64,000 nucleotides of DNA from Jeotgalibacillus aurantiacus (GCF_020595125.1 NZ_JACNMS010000007.1:1-64000), one strand, 5' to 3'. Positions 25,417 through 35,805 are shown, numbered from the stretch's first letter. Notes: generated by a model from the sequence alone, not told the origin. Numbers and translations are program-made.

Positions 25417-26035
25417 ATTGAACCAGAAACTGGCGTAAAGCGGAAAAATCCACTCTGTCCCCAATCGTAGTTGGTTCGCTCTTGTTTAAATAGCGCTTAT
25501 CCTTTTCTACCAGCTGATAAATATGGTAGGTTGTCATCGCATCATCGAGGGCCTTATGGTGTTTACCCGTCCCATCCTTTCCATATTCCTGAACGGCTTT
25601 CCATAATCCTGTCTGATTCCGGTCTCCAAAAAAGCGTTTGTACTCCATGGATAAATCGACAAATTCACCGGTAAACGGAAAGATCAGCCCGGCCTTTTCA
25701 CAATTCTGTCTCAGCACCTTCATGTCCATGTTGCCCCAGGTCACAACTTTACAAAAGCCATCGTGGTTCAGCTCTGCTAACTTTTTGACAAGGGAATGAA
25801 CAGAGATGCCGCTGTCGACCTGCTCCTGACTGATATTCAGGAAGGATTTACACCTCCTGGACAGCCTCTTAAATTTTTTCGGTTTCACATAGCTTGAAAA
25901 TTGTTCTTTTTCTCCATTTCTGACGGCTACGAGACCTACTTCAATAATTTCAGGATAAAAACCTTTTGGTCCCCGTCCATCCGGCATGGAAAATTCAAAG
26001 TCCAGAAAAATAATTGTCTGATCAGCGCCGGCCAT
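25415..26035 (-). CDS. kapD: KapD-like 3'-5' exonuclease (DEDD family)
   Basis: 206 residues, DnaQ/ERI-1-like fold. The first motif FLDFEFSM gives the two metal-binding acidic residues, VVTWGNMDMKVL the second and HHKALDDAMTTYHIY the third (DEDDh). B. subtilis KapD inhibits the KinA sporulation pathway. AAAGGAGGAAAG precedes the ATG. Convergent with kapB, as expected for the kap locus. Confidence 0.92.
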   Translation of the reverse strand: MAGADQTIIFLDFEFSMPDGRGPKGFYPEIIEVGLVAVRNGEKEQFSSYVKPKKFKRLSRRCKSFLNISQEQVDSGISVHSLVKKLAELNHDGFCKVVTWGNMDMKVLRQNCEKAGLIFPFTGEFVDLSMEYKRFFGDRNQTGLWKAVQEYGKDGTGKHHKALDDAMTTYHIYQLVEKDKRYLNKSEPTTIGDRVDFSALRQFLVQ

Positions 26036-26203
26036 TTTCTTTCCTCCTTTCTCATGTGATTAATTATACCATGCAGTTGGGTAATCCACATATAAATGTC
26101 TGAATTTTCTTACGACATAATGTGAGAGATTTCAAGTTGCATCGTTTTTTTATTACGTTATACTTGTTACGACTCTCGAAATAATTCAGATGAATGTTAG
26201 AAG

Positions 26204-27421
26204 GTGTTTGTTATCAAAGTCGAAAAAAAGAATTTAATTATTATGTGGATCGCCAATTTCCTCGTGGCAGCGAGTGCTACTATGATCCTTCCATTTCTCT
26301 CTCTTTATATAGAAACAATGGGTGACTTTTCTGACGAGTATGTTCAGAGATGGTCCGGTCTTGTATTCGGTGTAACGTTTCTGACTGCATTTTTTGTCTC
26401 TCCGATCTGGGGACGTTTCGGTGACCGGTTTGGCTATAAGCCGATTCTGATGATCACCGGCTATGGCATTGCCTTCAGCATCTTTCTCATGGGATTCATT
26501 CAGTCTGTTGAAGGACTGTTTATCTTACGAATGGTGATGGGCGTTGTAACCGGCTTTATTCCTACTTCTCTTGCCCTTATCTCTTCACAGACACCAAAGC
26601 ATATTGCCGGCCGCACACTCGGCACCCTTCAAATGGGAACCGTGACCGGCGGATTATTCGGCCCACTCCTTGGGGGGCTGATGGCAGATACATTCGGTTT
26701 CAGCTACACCTTTATGATCACCGCGATTTCGATCTCAGTTGCAGCAACCGTTGTGATGTTTGGTATTTCAGAAAAGAAAAAAGATGCCGATAAAAAGAAA
26801 GAACGGACGTATACAAGAAAAGAAGTGTTCAGACATATTACGAGTCACCGCATGCTGATGACTGTGATGGTCTTATCCTTTCTTGTTCAGATGGCGAATT
26901 TCAGTATTCAGCCACTTTTAGCGCTGTATGTGGATGGACTGACGAGCGCAGCCAATATTGCCTTTCTTTCAGGGATGGCTTTTTCTGCAACAGGCTTTGG
27001 CAATCTCATTGCTACACGAAGCTGGGGCAGACTTGGTGACGCGATCGGCTATGAGAAAGTTCTTGTGATACTTCTCGTATTGTCAGCCCTCTTCATCATT
27101 CCACAGGCACTCGTAACCGAATTATGGCAGCTTGTGATTCTGCGATTCTTATTTGGGATCGCGATTGGCGGAATTATTCCGAGCGTGACAGCTTTTATCA
27201 GGCACGCTGCACCTGTATCCATGCAGGGTGAAGTGCTTGGTTATAATCAGAGCTTCCGTTTTCTCGGCAATGTGGCAGGCCCTGTTTTTGGCGGTGTGAT
27301 CTCCGGATTTATCGGAATTTCTTCCGTCTTTTATGTGACAGGCGCTTTATTTCTGGGAGCCTTTAGCCTCTTATGGTGGAGCCGCAGGCAAATAAGCGCA
27401 CAGCAAACGTCCGTGAACTAA
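26204..27421 (+). CDS. MFS transporter, multidrug/efflux type
   Basis: 405 residues, 12 membrane helices. The loop 2-3 motif GRFGDRFGYKPIL and the drug-antiporter motif C-like region in helix 5 (GTVTGGLFGPLLGGLMAD) place it with DHA1-type exporters. The substrate is unknown. Start is uncertain: GTG at 26204 directly overlaps the only Shine-Dalgarno-like AGAAGG; ATG at residue 14 has no clear site. It is followed after 22 nt by the PBP gene. Confidence 0.88.
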   Translation: MFVIKVEKKNLIIMWIANFLVAASATMILPFLSLYIETMGDFSDEYVQRWSGLVFGVTFLTAFFVSPIWGRFGDRFGYKPILMITGYGIAFSIFLMGFIQSVEGLFILRMVMGVVTGFIPTSLALISSQTPKHIAGRTLGTLQMGTVTGGLFGPLLGGLMADTFGFSYTFMITAISISVAATVVMFGISEKKKDADKKKERTYTRKEVFRHITSHRMLMTVMVLSFLVQMANFSIQPLLALYVDGLTSAANIAFLSGMAFSATGFGNLIATRSWGRLGDAIGYEKVLVILLVLSALFIIPQALVTELWQLVILRFLFGIAIGGIIPSVTAFIRHAAPVSMQGEVLGYNQSFRFLGNVAGPVFGGVISGFIGISSVFYVTGALFLGAFSLLWWSRRQISAQQTSVN

Positions 27422-27443
27422 CTTTAGAATGGAGACTCCTGCG

Positions 27444-29294
27444 ATGAGAATGACCATGGGGTTTATGGGTGTGTTTCTCCTCATCCCGTTATGTATTTTC
27501 TTCTGGCTTCAAACGAATAAAGAAATCCAGGCGCAGTCTGATTTTCAGCGGGCACTTGATGAAAAAGTTCAGCTTGATGAACAGACTGTTCAGCAGACAA
27601 GCTTTATTTATGACCGCAATGGTGCACAAATATCAAAAAGCGAACCCGGCATGAGAATGCACGCCACCTCAGAAGAGTTACCTCAATTTTTAAAGGATGT
27701 AACGGTTTATTCAGAGGACCGGAATTTTTATGACCATATCGGTTTTGATGCAGGGGCGATCATTCGGGCAGTTGTCAAAAACCTGGTTTTCACTCATATC
27801 GAGCAGGGTGGCAGTACGATTACCCAGCAGCTCGCAAGAAATCTGTATTTGACCCAGGAGAAAACGTATAACCGCAAAATGACGGAGCTGTTTTATGCAA
27901 GTGAAATTGAAAGCCAATGGTCAAAGGATGAGATTTTAACAGCCTATTTAAATATTATTTACTACAACAATGGTGTATACGGAATAAAGGCCGCATCGAA
28001 ATACTATTTTCAGAAGGATTTAAGTGAACTCACAAAAGCTGAGCTGGCTTTTCTGGCCGCCATCCCGAATAACCCGAGAAAATACGACCCTTTATCAAAC
28101 TTTGATCAGGCAAAGGAACGTCAGGAACGCCTGATTGACCTGATGGTAACGGAACAGAAAATCACTGCTGAAGAAGCGGCAGCCTTCAAAGCCGAGCCGA
28201 TCAAAATTAGTGTGACAGAATCCAATGATCTGCATCCCGACTATACGTTTTATGTGGAATATGAGCTGCGTCAGCTGATTGCTTACCAGGAAGGTTTTAA
28301 AGAACAGCTTAATAAGGCGAAGAAAACGTCTGAAAAAGCTTCGATTGAAGCACGGCTTGATGAGCGTGTTCAGCAGGTTTTAAAATCAGGCGTCAATATC
28401 CATACCGCGCTTGACCCTGCAATGCAAAATCAGACTGTGGCAGCAGTCAAGGCAAACCTCCCATATGATGGTGTGGAAGGTGCAGCAGTGGTGATCGAAA
28501 ATCAGACACGTGAAATTGTCAGTCTTTCCGGCGGCAAAAACTATCAGAAATACAATTTCAACCGGGCTTATCAGGCTGTCCGTCAGCCGGGTTCAGCCAT
28601 CAAACCGCTGCTCGTTTACGGGCCTTATATTGAGACATTTCAGCCTTATCTCACGCAAACAGTAAATTCGGATGCATACTGCTTTCAGAACTATTGTCCG
28701 GAGAATTACGGTGGAGTTGAATACGGGGACGTGTCTATTTCACGCGCTTTTCTGCTTTCCCTTAACACCCCTGCGATACGGATGATGGAAGAAACAGGTG
28801 TGGAACAATCCTTTGCCTATTTAAGTGCTTTTGATTTTAATCAGGTTGGTCCGAGTGATCAGACGCTCGCAGCCGCTGCTGGTGGATTCACATACGGTGT
28901 CTCCCCTCTTGAGCTGACAGATGCCTACACAAGCTTTATTGATGGAAATTACAGACAGGCACACGCAATCAGAAAAGTCACTGATTTTCAGGGGAACGTG
29001 CTTTATGAATGGCCAAAGGACTATATTCCTGTCTGGTCCGGGCAGACAACAGCTAAAATGCGTGAGCTCCTCGCAACAGCTGCCAGATCCGGAACCGGGT
29101 CCCCTGCCTATCTGGAGAAGCCATATATCGGGATCAAGACAGGCACAACCAATGAATACTTTGATTATTGGACCGTCGGGTTAACGAATGAGTACACAAG
29201 TGGTGTATGGGTGGGTCATGATTTACCGAAAAACATGCAGTCCATCGAACTCGACCGCCCTGCCCATTTGATTTGGAAGGATATTAATCGATGA
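27444..29294 (+). CDS. Class A penicillin-binding protein (transglycosylase/transpeptidase)
   Basis: 616 residues. N-terminal anchor helix, GT51 glycosyltransferase domain with EDRNFYDHIGFD, GGSTITQQLARNLYL, RKMTELFYASEIE and EILTAYLNIIYY, then a transpeptidase domain with SAIKP (SxxK, about residue 385), SLN and KTGTTN. It polymerises and cross-links peptidoglycan. It is shorter than many class A PBPs (no C-terminal extension), nearest in layout to B. subtilis PbpG/PbpF, but not assigned. Start chosen at the ATG 9 nt after GGAG rather than at 27429. Probably cotranscribed with the MFS gene. Confidence 0.92.
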   Translation: MRMTMGFMGVFLLIPLCIFFWLQTNKEIQAQSDFQRALDEKVQLDEQTVQQTSFIYDRNGAQISKSEPGMRMHATSEELPQFLKDVTVYSEDRNFYDHIGFDAGAIIRAVVKNLVFTHIEQGGSTITQQLARNLYLTQEKTYNRKMTELFYASEIESQWSKDEILTAYLNIIYYNNGVYGIKAASKYYFQKDLSELTKAELAFLAAIPNNPRKYDPLSNFDQAKERQERLIDLMVTEQKITAEEAAAFKAEPIKISVTESNDLHPDYTFYVEYELRQLIAYQEGFKEQLNKAKKTSEKASIEARLDERVQQVLKSGVNIHTALDPAMQNQTVAAVKANLPYDGVEGAAVVIENQTREIVSLSGGKNYQKYNFNRAYQAVRQPGSAIKPLLVYGPYIETFQPYLTQTVNSDAYCFQNYCPENYGGVEYGDVSISRAFLLSLNTPAIRMMEETGVEQSFAYLSAFDFNQVGPSDQTLAAAAGGFTYGVSPLELTDAYTSFIDGNYRQAHAIRKVTDFQGNVLYEWPKDYIPVWSGQTTAKMRELLATAARSGTGSPAYLEKPYIGIKTGTTNEYFDYWTVGLTNEYTSGVWVGHDLPKNMQSIELDRPAHLIWKDINR

Positions 29295-29337
29295 TCTCCG
29301 CTTAGTTTATGTGTAATAAACTTGGATTTCAGAAACC

Positions 29338-29579
29338 GTGCCTGGCCATTCCTTCGCTTTCCATTGTCTAGCTGCGGCGACTAGCCCCTCGAGGTCATAA
29401 GTCAAAGATGAACGAGGACGAAGGTCAGTCCTCTTTTCATCTTCGCCTTATGCTTGTCGGGGCTGGACGAGTCGCCTCCGCGCTTTTCCGCGGCCGCGCG
29501 GTGAGCCAGCTAGTGCTCCGCACTACGCTGTCTCACCTGTCGCTTCACTGCCGCAGGAGTCTACGGAATGACCAGGCAC
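29338..29579 (-). repeat. Long palindromic element, composite A+B form (copy 5)
   Basis: About 242 bp, reverse orientation. Terminal stem GTGCCTGGCCATTCC/GGAATGACCAGGCAC: CCTGG pairs with CCAGG, a compensated version of CCGGG/CCCGG, with one G-T pair. Module B nested as in copy 2, with an extra CGC at the right junction. The 68-codon ORF inside is not a gene. Confidence 0.9.
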
Positions 29580-29616
29580 TATTAGCATTTTTAACAATTG
29601 TAACGGGAAATTAAAA

Positions 29617-29670
29617 CGTTGATAGAGTAGGTAGTGTTATCGGTAGGCTAGAAAGTCCTGTTGATAGCAA
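29617..29670 (+). repeat. 21-nt phased nonamer array (3 units)
   Basis: CGTTGATAG at 29617, TATCGGTAG at 29638 and TGTTGATAG at 29659, exactly 21 nt apart, between the palindromic element and a terminator. Confidence 0.65.
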
Positions 29671-29715
29671 TGAAAAATCCGTGTATACGCTGACTTATCC
29701 ACTTCCTTATTCTAA

Positions 29716-29753
29716 CAAAAAAGGCGTTACACAATTTGTGTAACGCCTTTTTT
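29716..29753 (-). terminator. Terminator of the yufK-like gene
   Basis: AAGGCGTTACACA-ATT-TGTGTAACGCCTT with A and T runs on both sides. Confidence 0.92.
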
Positions 29754-30321
29754 ATATCTGCTCCAGGATCGGTAAGCTGCCGAGCAGTCCGTTGTAAAGA
29801 CTTAAGACTACGTAAAATACTGCTGACACAAGCGCTGACCATGTGACGATCTCGAATAGGATAACTCCGATCGTCCCGCCGGCGCTTAAGGTTGAGCTGA
29901 CTTTAATCACAAAATACATGAAATACACGACGGAAGTCAGGGCGAAGATGATCAGCAGGCCCACGATTGACTGCAGGCTGACGATCGTCGCCAGTGATCC
30001 GAAAAAATAAATGAGTGAACCCGCACGAACCTTCGTCAATGCCTCCCCTTCTTTATCACGGGAGAAAAACAGCAGCGACACTTCATTGATGGTTTCAGCT
30101 ATCAGTTTTAACGCTGCTAAAATCATAAAACAAATAATCATTAAAAGAATCAGGACAAACAGCTTCAGTTCAAGTTCTGACAGGAACTCCCTCATTCCTG
30201 CGTAAATGCCGATCCCTTTAAATAATTCCGTCAGCACTCCCACTCCATAAACAGAGAAAGAGAGACTGAACAGTAAGATTGAAAATAACGGTAAATATCC
30301 AGTAAGATATGTATTTTTCAT
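29752..30321 (-). CDS. Four- to five-helix membrane protein, YufK-like (probable DUF5366)
   Basis: 189 residues, mostly hydrophobic helices (YLPLFSILLFSLSFSVYGVG; LFVLILLMIICFMILAALKL; GLLIIFALTSVVYFMYFVI; EIVTWSALVSAVFYVVLSLY). The name rests on position upstream of mrp, as yufK in B. subtilis, and on topology; the family assignment is tentative. GGGAG precedes the ATG. Divergent from mrpA. Confidence 0.65.
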   Translation of the reverse strand: MKNTYLTGYLPLFSILLFSLSFSVYGVGVLTELFKGIGIYAGMREFLSELELKLFVLILLMIICFMILAALKLIAETINEVSLLFFSRDKEGEALTKVRAGSLIYFFGSLATIVSLQSIVGLLIIFALTSVVYFMYFVIKVSSTLSAGGTIGVILFEIVTWSALVSAVFYVVLSLYNGLLGSLPILEQI

Positions 30322-30676
30322 TTATTACGCTCCCAGCCAAATTTCTCTTTTAATCATAATCCTTTCATGATTTTTTTGGAAGGTCCTCCCGATAAAAGCT
30401 TGAAATTCTTTTCATCAGGCAACAAATTTCGACACCACTTATAAAATTTTTTCGGTTATTTATACCCGTTTCTACCTATATATAGTTTTTGATAAAGCCT
30501 GTAACCGTAAGTGTTACATTATGCACAGACCGTCATTTTACGTTATACTTTTGCTATACGTATAAAAAATGATCATGTCACAAAGGACTGGGTATGCACG
30601 GCTGGATGTATACAAATACAGTCCTTATTTAAATGCCAATTGTGATTGTGATAAATGTTCAAGGGAGGGATTTTCT
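30322..30676 (+). other. Upstream region and 5' leader of the mrp operon
   Basis: 355 nt without a supported gene. The part near 30530-30562 contains TTATACT and TATACGTATAAA, suitable for a -10, but no clear -35. The leader holds AAGGACTG (30583-30590) and CAGTCCTT (30619-30626), an 8-bp perfect stem enclosing 28 nt, about 50 nt before the mrpA ribosome binding site. The frame is open through this leader, but AAGGGAGGG points to the TTG at 30677. Confidence 0.6.
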
Positions 30677-33085
30677 TTGTCGCTGCTTCATATTGCCATC
30701 GTACTGCCATTTATTGCGGCAGTCTTCATCCCTTTTTTGTTTAAGGGATTCCGGAATATTCATACCGGATGGTTCGTTCTGCTTGTGCCGCTGGCGCTGT
30801 TTATTTATTTCATTCAGTACCTGCCGGTGACGAGTGGGGGGCAGACCGTTTCAAAGACGTTTGAATGGATACCATCACTTGGGATCAATTTCAATGCTCA
30901 TGTTGATGGTCTGGGGCTTTTGTTTGCCCTGCTAATTACGGGGATCGGCTCATTGGTCGTTCTCTATTCGATCTATTATCTTGCTAAAGAAAAAGAAGCA
31001 CTCCATAATTTTTATGTTTATTTACTCATGTTCATGGGTGCGATGCTTGGTGTCGTTTTATCTGACAACCTGATCGTCCTGTATATGTTCTGGGAGTTCA
31101 CTTCAATTTCCTCATTCCTCCTGATCGGTTACTGGTACGATAAAGAGCGTTCGAGATACGGGGCTCAAAAATCAATGCTGATCACCGTTTTCGGAGGACT
31201 TTCCATGCTTGGAGGGATTGTTCTTCTCTATATTATGAGTGGAACCTTCAGCATCCAGGAATTAATCGGTATGTCAGGATCACTCATGCAGGATCCAATG
31301 TTTATCCCAGCCATGCTTCTGATTTTACTCGGAGCATTTACAAAATCAGCACAATTTCCGTTTCACGTGTGGCTTCCGGATGCCATGGAAGCACCTACAC
31401 CTGTATCGGCTTATCTTCACTCTGCAACGATGGTTAAAGCGGGGATTTATCTTGTTGCCCGCATGAGTCCGGTATTTGCAGAGTCAGGTATCTGGCTCTG
31501 GCTTGTTGCAGGGTTCGGACTTTTCACCCTGTTCTGGGGTTCCTTTAATGCAGTTAAACAGACAGACTTAAAAGGAATTCTTGCATTCTCGACTATTTCA
31601 CAGCTCGGTTTAATTATGTCACTGCTCGGCCTTGGTGCTGCTGCTCTGCATTTTGATCAGCTGGATGAGAATATTTATATGGGTGCAACGATTGCCGCCG
31701 TATTCCACCTGATCAATCACGCAACCTTTAAAGGAAGCCTGTTCATGGTGGCAGGTATTGTGGATCACGAAACCGGTACACGTGATATTCGAAATCTCGG
31801 TGGACTCGTGAATCTGATGCCGATTACATTTACCATTGCATTAATTGGCACATTTTCGATGGCAGGATTACCGCCGTTCAACGGTTTCCTGAGTAAGGAA
31901 ATGTTCCTGCTTGCCACACTTGAAATTCTTGAATTTAATTTGTTCTCCATGGATACATGGGGCATTTTATTCCCTGTTATTGCCTGGATTGCAAGTGTGT
32001 TCACGTTTATCTACAGCATTATGTTGCTGTTTAAGACGTTCCTTGGCAAACTTCAGCTTGATAAGCTTCCAAAGAAGCCTCACGAAGCGCCAATCGGAAT
32101 GCTCATTTCACCAATCGTCCTTGGCGCACTGGTGGTTGTATTCGGATTTTTCCCGAATCTGCTGTCAAAAAGTATGATTAAACCTGCTGTAGAGGCTATT
32201 CTGCCAAGCCTTGTTGAATCGGGCCAGGAGGTATACGTAAACATTTATTTCTGGCACGGATTTACACCTGAACTTTTTATGACGCTCGGGATTGTGCTGT
32301 TCGGTACACTGTTGTACGCCACGCTTGGCAAATGGCAAGGTATTTATAACCGGATTCCTGAACAGTTTACAATCAATGGTGTGTATGACCGCGGGCTTGA
32401 AAAAGGGGAGTCCGGAAGCTTCAGGCTGACTGAAGGCGTTATGACAGGTTATATGAGAACCTATCTGCTTTATATTTTCGGATTTTTTGTCGCCATTTTG
32501 CTATCAACGCTAGTCGTGCGCGATGCATTTTCAATTGATACGTCCAACCTTGCGGAGATCCGGATTTATGAAGTCATTTTGGCTGTTGTGATGCTTGCAT
32601 CTGCCATTACGATTCTATTTGCTAAATCCAGACTGACGTCGATTGTTGCGTTAGGTGCAGTCGGTTACTCTGTTGCATTATTCTTTGTATTCTTCAGAGC
32701 ACCGGATCTGGCGTTAACACAACTCGTGATTGAGACTGTATCAGTTGCATTGTTCCTGCTGTGTTTCTATCATTTACCGGAAATCAGCCGGAAGGAAGAA
32801 CGTATGGGCTTCCGACTTGGAAATGCAGTCATTTCGATTCTTGTCGGTGTAACCATCACCCTGATTGCCATTTCTGCTTACAGTAACAGCTCTGTATTTG
32901 AATCTATTTCGCAGTATCATATTGATAATGTGTATAAGCTTGCTGCCGGCGGAAACATGGTTAACGTCATCCTTGTTGACTTCCGGGGCTTTGATACATT
33001 GTTCGAAATCTGTGTACTTGGAATTGCCGCTCTGGGCATTTATGCAATGGTTCACTTCCGTGGAGTAAGGAGGCAAAAAGGATGA
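30677..33085 (+). CDS. mrpA: Mrp Na+/H+ antiporter subunit A
   Basis: 802 residues, the usual length. NuoL-like proton channel domain in the N-terminal two thirds (GAMLGVVLSDNLIVLYMFWEFT; AFTKSAQFPFHVWLPDAMEAPTP; HLINHATFKGSLFMVAG), then the MrpA-specific C-terminal extension fused to an MrpB-like N-terminal part (RAPDLALTQLVIETVSVALF). It carries H+ in Na+/H+ exchange, needed for Na+ and alkali tolerance. TTG start with AAGGGAGGG 7 nt upstream. First gene of mrpABCDEFG. Confidence 0.96.
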   Translation: MSLLHIAIVLPFIAAVFIPFLFKGFRNIHTGWFVLLVPLALFIYFIQYLPVTSGGQTVSKTFEWIPSLGINFNAHVDGLGLLFALLITGIGSLVVLYSIYYLAKEKEALHNFYVYLLMFMGAMLGVVLSDNLIVLYMFWEFTSISSFLLIGYWYDKERSRYGAQKSMLITVFGGLSMLGGIVLLYIMSGTFSIQELIGMSGSLMQDPMFIPAMLLILLGAFTKSAQFPFHVWLPDAMEAPTPVSAYLHSATMVKAGIYLVARMSPVFAESGIWLWLVAGFGLFTLFWGSFNAVKQTDLKGILAFSTISQLGLIMSLLGLGAAALHFDQLDENIYMGATIAAVFHLINHATFKGSLFMVAGIVDHETGTRDIRNLGGLVNLMPITFTIALIGTFSMAGLPPFNGFLSKEMFLLATLEILEFNLFSMDTWGILFPVIAWIASVFTFIYSIMLLFKTFLGKLQLDKLPKKPHEAPIGMLISPIVLGALVVVFGFFPNLLSKSMIKPAVEAILPSLVESGQEVYVNIYFWHGFTPELFMTLGIVLFGTLLYATLGKWQGIYNRIPEQFTINGVYDRGLEKGESGSFRLTEGVMTGYMRTYLLYIFGFFVAILLSTLVVRDAFSIDTSNLAEIRIYEVILAVVMLASAITILFAKSRLTSIVALGAVGYSVALFFVFFRAPDLALTQLVIETVSVALFLLCFYHLPEISRKEERMGFRLGNAVISILVGVTITLIAISAYSNSSVFESISQYHIDNVYKLAAGGNMVNVILVDFRGFDTLFEICVLGIAALGIYAMVHFRGVRRQKG

Positions 33086-33507
33086 AGAAACCAAATGATG
33101 TCATCTTACAAACCGTTACAACAGTCATTTCATTTATCATCATTTTATTCTCCATCAACTTATTCTTTGCCGGACATTACACGCCCGGAGGAGGTTTTAT
33201 CGGCGGATTGATGACTGCAGCTGCACTCGTTTTATTATTGCTCGCCTATGATGTTAAAACGTTAAATAAAGTCCTGCCTTTTAATTATCAGGTCATGACA
33301 GCAGCAGGTTTACTGATTGCCGTTTTAACAAGTGCAGGGGCATTGTTATTCAATGAACCGTTTTTGACACATGCATATGATTACTTTGATCTTCCGTTAT
33401 TAGGGAAAACGTCTCTGCATACAGCCGTTTTGTTTGATACGGGAGTGTATCTGGTTGTAATTGGTATAACAATGACCATTATTCAAACGATTGGAGAGAG
33501 CGAATAA
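33082..33507 (+). CDS. mrpB: Mrp antiporter subunit B
   Basis: 141 residues, four membrane helices; MnhB/MrpB motif [19 protein letters not shown] near residue 25. Start overlaps the mrpA stop by 4 nt (ATGA), so translation is coupled; AAGGAGG lies in the mrpA end. Confidence 0.95.
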   Translation: MKKPNDVILQTVTTVISFIIILFSINLFFAGHYTPGGGFIGGLMTAAALVLLLLAYDVKTLNKVLPFNYQVMTAAGLLIAVLTSAGALLFNEPFLTHAYDYFDLPLLGKTSLHTAVLFDTGVYLVVIGITMTIIQTIGESE

Positions 33508-33848
33508 TGGAAATTTTAATGTCGATTGTGATTGGTGTGTTATTCACATCAGCCGTATATTTAATTCTTTCGAAAAGTCTATTGCGGGTTATTATCGGTA
33601 CAGGATTGCTCAGTCATGGCGCGCACTTGCTGATCCTTACAATGAGCGGGCTTAAAACTGGTGCTGCACCTGTGCTAAAGGATGGCGTGACTTCTTATAC
33701 AGATCCTCTTCCACAGGCACTTGTACTGACAGCGATTGTTATCAGCTTCGGGGTAACAGCATTTTTCCTGGTACTTGCCTACCGTGCTTATCAGGATCTT
33801 GGTACTGACAATATGGAAGAAATGAAAGGGAATGAATCAAATGATTAA
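33507..33848 (+). CDS. mrpC: Mrp antiporter subunit C
   Basis: 113 residues, three helices, NuoK-like ([41 protein letters not shown]). It overlaps mrpB by one base and mrpD by eight, so these are strictly coupled in the operon. Confidence 0.95.
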   Translation: MEILMSIVIGVLFTSAVYLILSKSLLRVIIGTGLLSHGAHLLILTMSGLKTGAAPVLKDGVTSYTDPLPQALVLTAIVISFGVTAFFLVLAYRAYQDLGTDNMEEMKGNESND

Positions 33849-35322
33849 CTTACCGCTATTGCCGATTCTCATTCCGCTTTTAACCGCTGTGATTTTAATG
33901 TTTTTCCCGAAGCGTATTAAAGCACAGCGATTCATCTCACTGACCGCGATCGGTGCAACCATTGTTGCATCCATCGTTTTAGCTGCTGAGGTGAAAGCGA
34001 ATGGCATCCAAACCTTAAATCTGGGCAGCTGGCCTGCGCCATATGGGATCACACTGGTTTCAGATATGCTATCTGTATTACTTGTATTAACGTCAAGCAT
34101 TCTGACCTTCTTTGTTGTCTGGTATGCAATGATTTATATGGATGATAAGTATGAAAGCTTCTTTTTCTATATCGGTGTGATGTTTCTCCTTGTAGGAATT
34201 AATGGGGCTTTTACAACAGGCGATATTTTCAACCTGTTCGTATTTTTTGAAGTATTTCTGATTTCTTCTTACCTCTTAATTGTTTTAGGTGGTAAGAAAG
34301 CTCAGCTTCGTGAATCCATTAAATATGTGCTGATCAACGTCATTTCCTCAGCATTATTTGTAACAGCAGTAGCATACTTGTACGCTGTTGTCGGTTCACT
34401 GAACATGGCTGATATTTCCCAGCGCATCAGCGAACTTGGAAATTCAGGTATTATAACGGTCATTGCGATTTTCTTTCTTTTAGTATTTGGTCTAAAAGGC
34501 GCAATTGTACCACTTTATTTCTGGCTACCCGGCTCTTACAGTGCCCCGCCTATTCCGGTGCTCGCTTTATTTGGTGCTCTTTTAACAAAAGTCGGTGTCT
34601 ACTCTATTCTGAGAACGTATACGCTGTTTTTCACACAGGACACGGGATATACGCATGAAATATTAGGAGTCCTGGCGCTGTTAAGTATTGTTGTTGGCGT
34701 TATAGGTGCTGTAGCATACAGGGAAGTCAAAACGATTATTATTTACAACATTGTCGTGGCAGTCGGTGTCATCCTCTATGGAGTAGCAGCCATGACACCA
34801 GCTTCACTTGAAGGTGCAGTCTTCTATCTGCTGCATGATATGGTGATTAAAGCCGCACTCTTCCTGCTTGTCGGTATTATGATCGCAATCGCAGGATCCA
34901 GCCACCTGAAGGACATGGGGGGAATGATACGCGATTACCCAAGAATCGGCTGGACCTATTTTGTTGCTGCACTGGCGCTTGCAGGAATACCTCCTTTAAG
35001 CGGATTTATCGGGAAGCTGCTGATTGTTCAGGGAGGATTTGAAGCTGGAGATATTGTAGGACCACTACTTGTCCTCATTTCAAGTCTGCTCGTTTTATAT
35101 TCAGCCATGAAGATTTTCATGAATGGCTTCTGGGGAACACCAAAAGCGTATCACGGGGCAAAAGCCAAATTGGCAAATCGTCTATGGGTCCCGGCGGCTG
35201 CACTTGTTCTGATCGCCATTTTCTATGGCGTCGGAACAGAAGCAATACGCCCGTTTATTACCATGGCGGTAGAACCACTCATCGATCCTGCAATCTATAT
35301 TGAAGCAGTATTAAAGGAGTAA
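33841..35322 (+). CDS. mrpD: Mrp antiporter subunit D
   Basis: 493 residues, NuoM/N-like proton channel ([18 protein letters not shown] with the conserved TM5 glutamate; [21 protein letters not shown] with the TM7 lysine; [17 protein letters not shown]). ATG at 33841 is preferred over 33832 by spacing from AAAGGGA and by length. The start overlaps the mrpC stop. Confidence 0.95.
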   Translation: MINLPLLPILIPLLTAVILMFFPKRIKAQRFISLTAIGATIVASIVLAAEVKANGIQTLNLGSWPAPYGITLVSDMLSVLLVLTSSILTFFVVWYAMIYMDDKYESFFFYIGVMFLLVGINGAFTTGDIFNLFVFFEVFLISSYLLIVLGGKKAQLRESIKYVLINVISSALFVTAVAYLYAVVGSLNMADISQRISELGNSGIITVIAIFFLLVFGLKGAIVPLYFWLPGSYSAPPIPVLALFGALLTKVGVYSILRTYTLFFTQDTGYTHEILGVLALLSIVVGVIGAVAYREVKTIIIYNIVVAVGVILYGVAAMTPASLEGAVFYLLHDMVIKAALFLLVGIMIAIAGSSHLKDMGGMIRDYPRIGWTYFVAALALAGIPPLSGFIGKLLIVQGGFEAGDIVGPLLVLISSLLVLYSAMKIFMNGFWGTPKAYHGAKAKLANRLWVPAAALVLIAIFYGVGTEAIRPFITMAVEPLIDPAIYIEAVLKE

Positions 35323-35328
35323 TGTGAT

Positions 35329-35805
35329 ATGGCATTTCAAGTATTATTAAATTTCTTTTTAGCGTTCCTCTGGATGTTCCTGACGAGCTCTTTCACGTTA
35401 TCCAGCTTTATCATTGGATACTTCCTAGGTATTCTGGTGATTCTTGCTATGCGACGATTCTTTAAGGATAGAGTCTATTTGATCAGGGTATGGGCAGTAA
35501 TAAAACTGACAATCCTTTTTGTTATTGAATTGATCAAAGCAAATATTGAGGTTCTGGTTATCGTTCTCAGGCCGAAACTTGATTTAAAACCCGGTATATT
35601 TAAGTATGATACAAAGCTTGAAAGAGAATGGGAAGTAACTCTTCTCTCCCTGCTGATAACATTAACCCCAGGTACACTGGTTGTTGATGTCAGTGATGAT
35701 AACAGTACACTCTATATTCACGCTTTAAATGCAACCGATATAAAAGGAACTGTTGAATCGATTAAAAAAGGCTTTGAGAAAGCAATCATGGAGGTGAGCC
35801 GCTGA
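35329..35805 (+). CDS. mrpE: Mrp antiporter subunit E
   Basis: 158 residues: N-terminal helices (LLNFFLAFLWMFLTSSFTLS) and a soluble domain with LLSLLITLTPGTLVVDVSDD typical of MrpE. AAAGGAG lies upstream of the ATG; its stop overlaps the mrpF start (TGATG). Confidence 0.95.
   Translation: MAFQVLLNFFLAFLWMFLTSSFTLSSFIIGYFLGILVILAMRRFFKDRVYLIRVWAVIKLTILFVIELIKANIEVLVIVLRPKLDLKPGIFKYDTKLEREWEVTLLSLLITLTPGTLVVDVSDDNSTLYIHALNATDIKGTVESIKKGFEKAIMEVSR

Noticed and set aside
29408-29614. 68-codon open frame in the element after the PBP gene
   Set aside because: Composed wholly of repeat sequence; no start signal and no conservation between copies.
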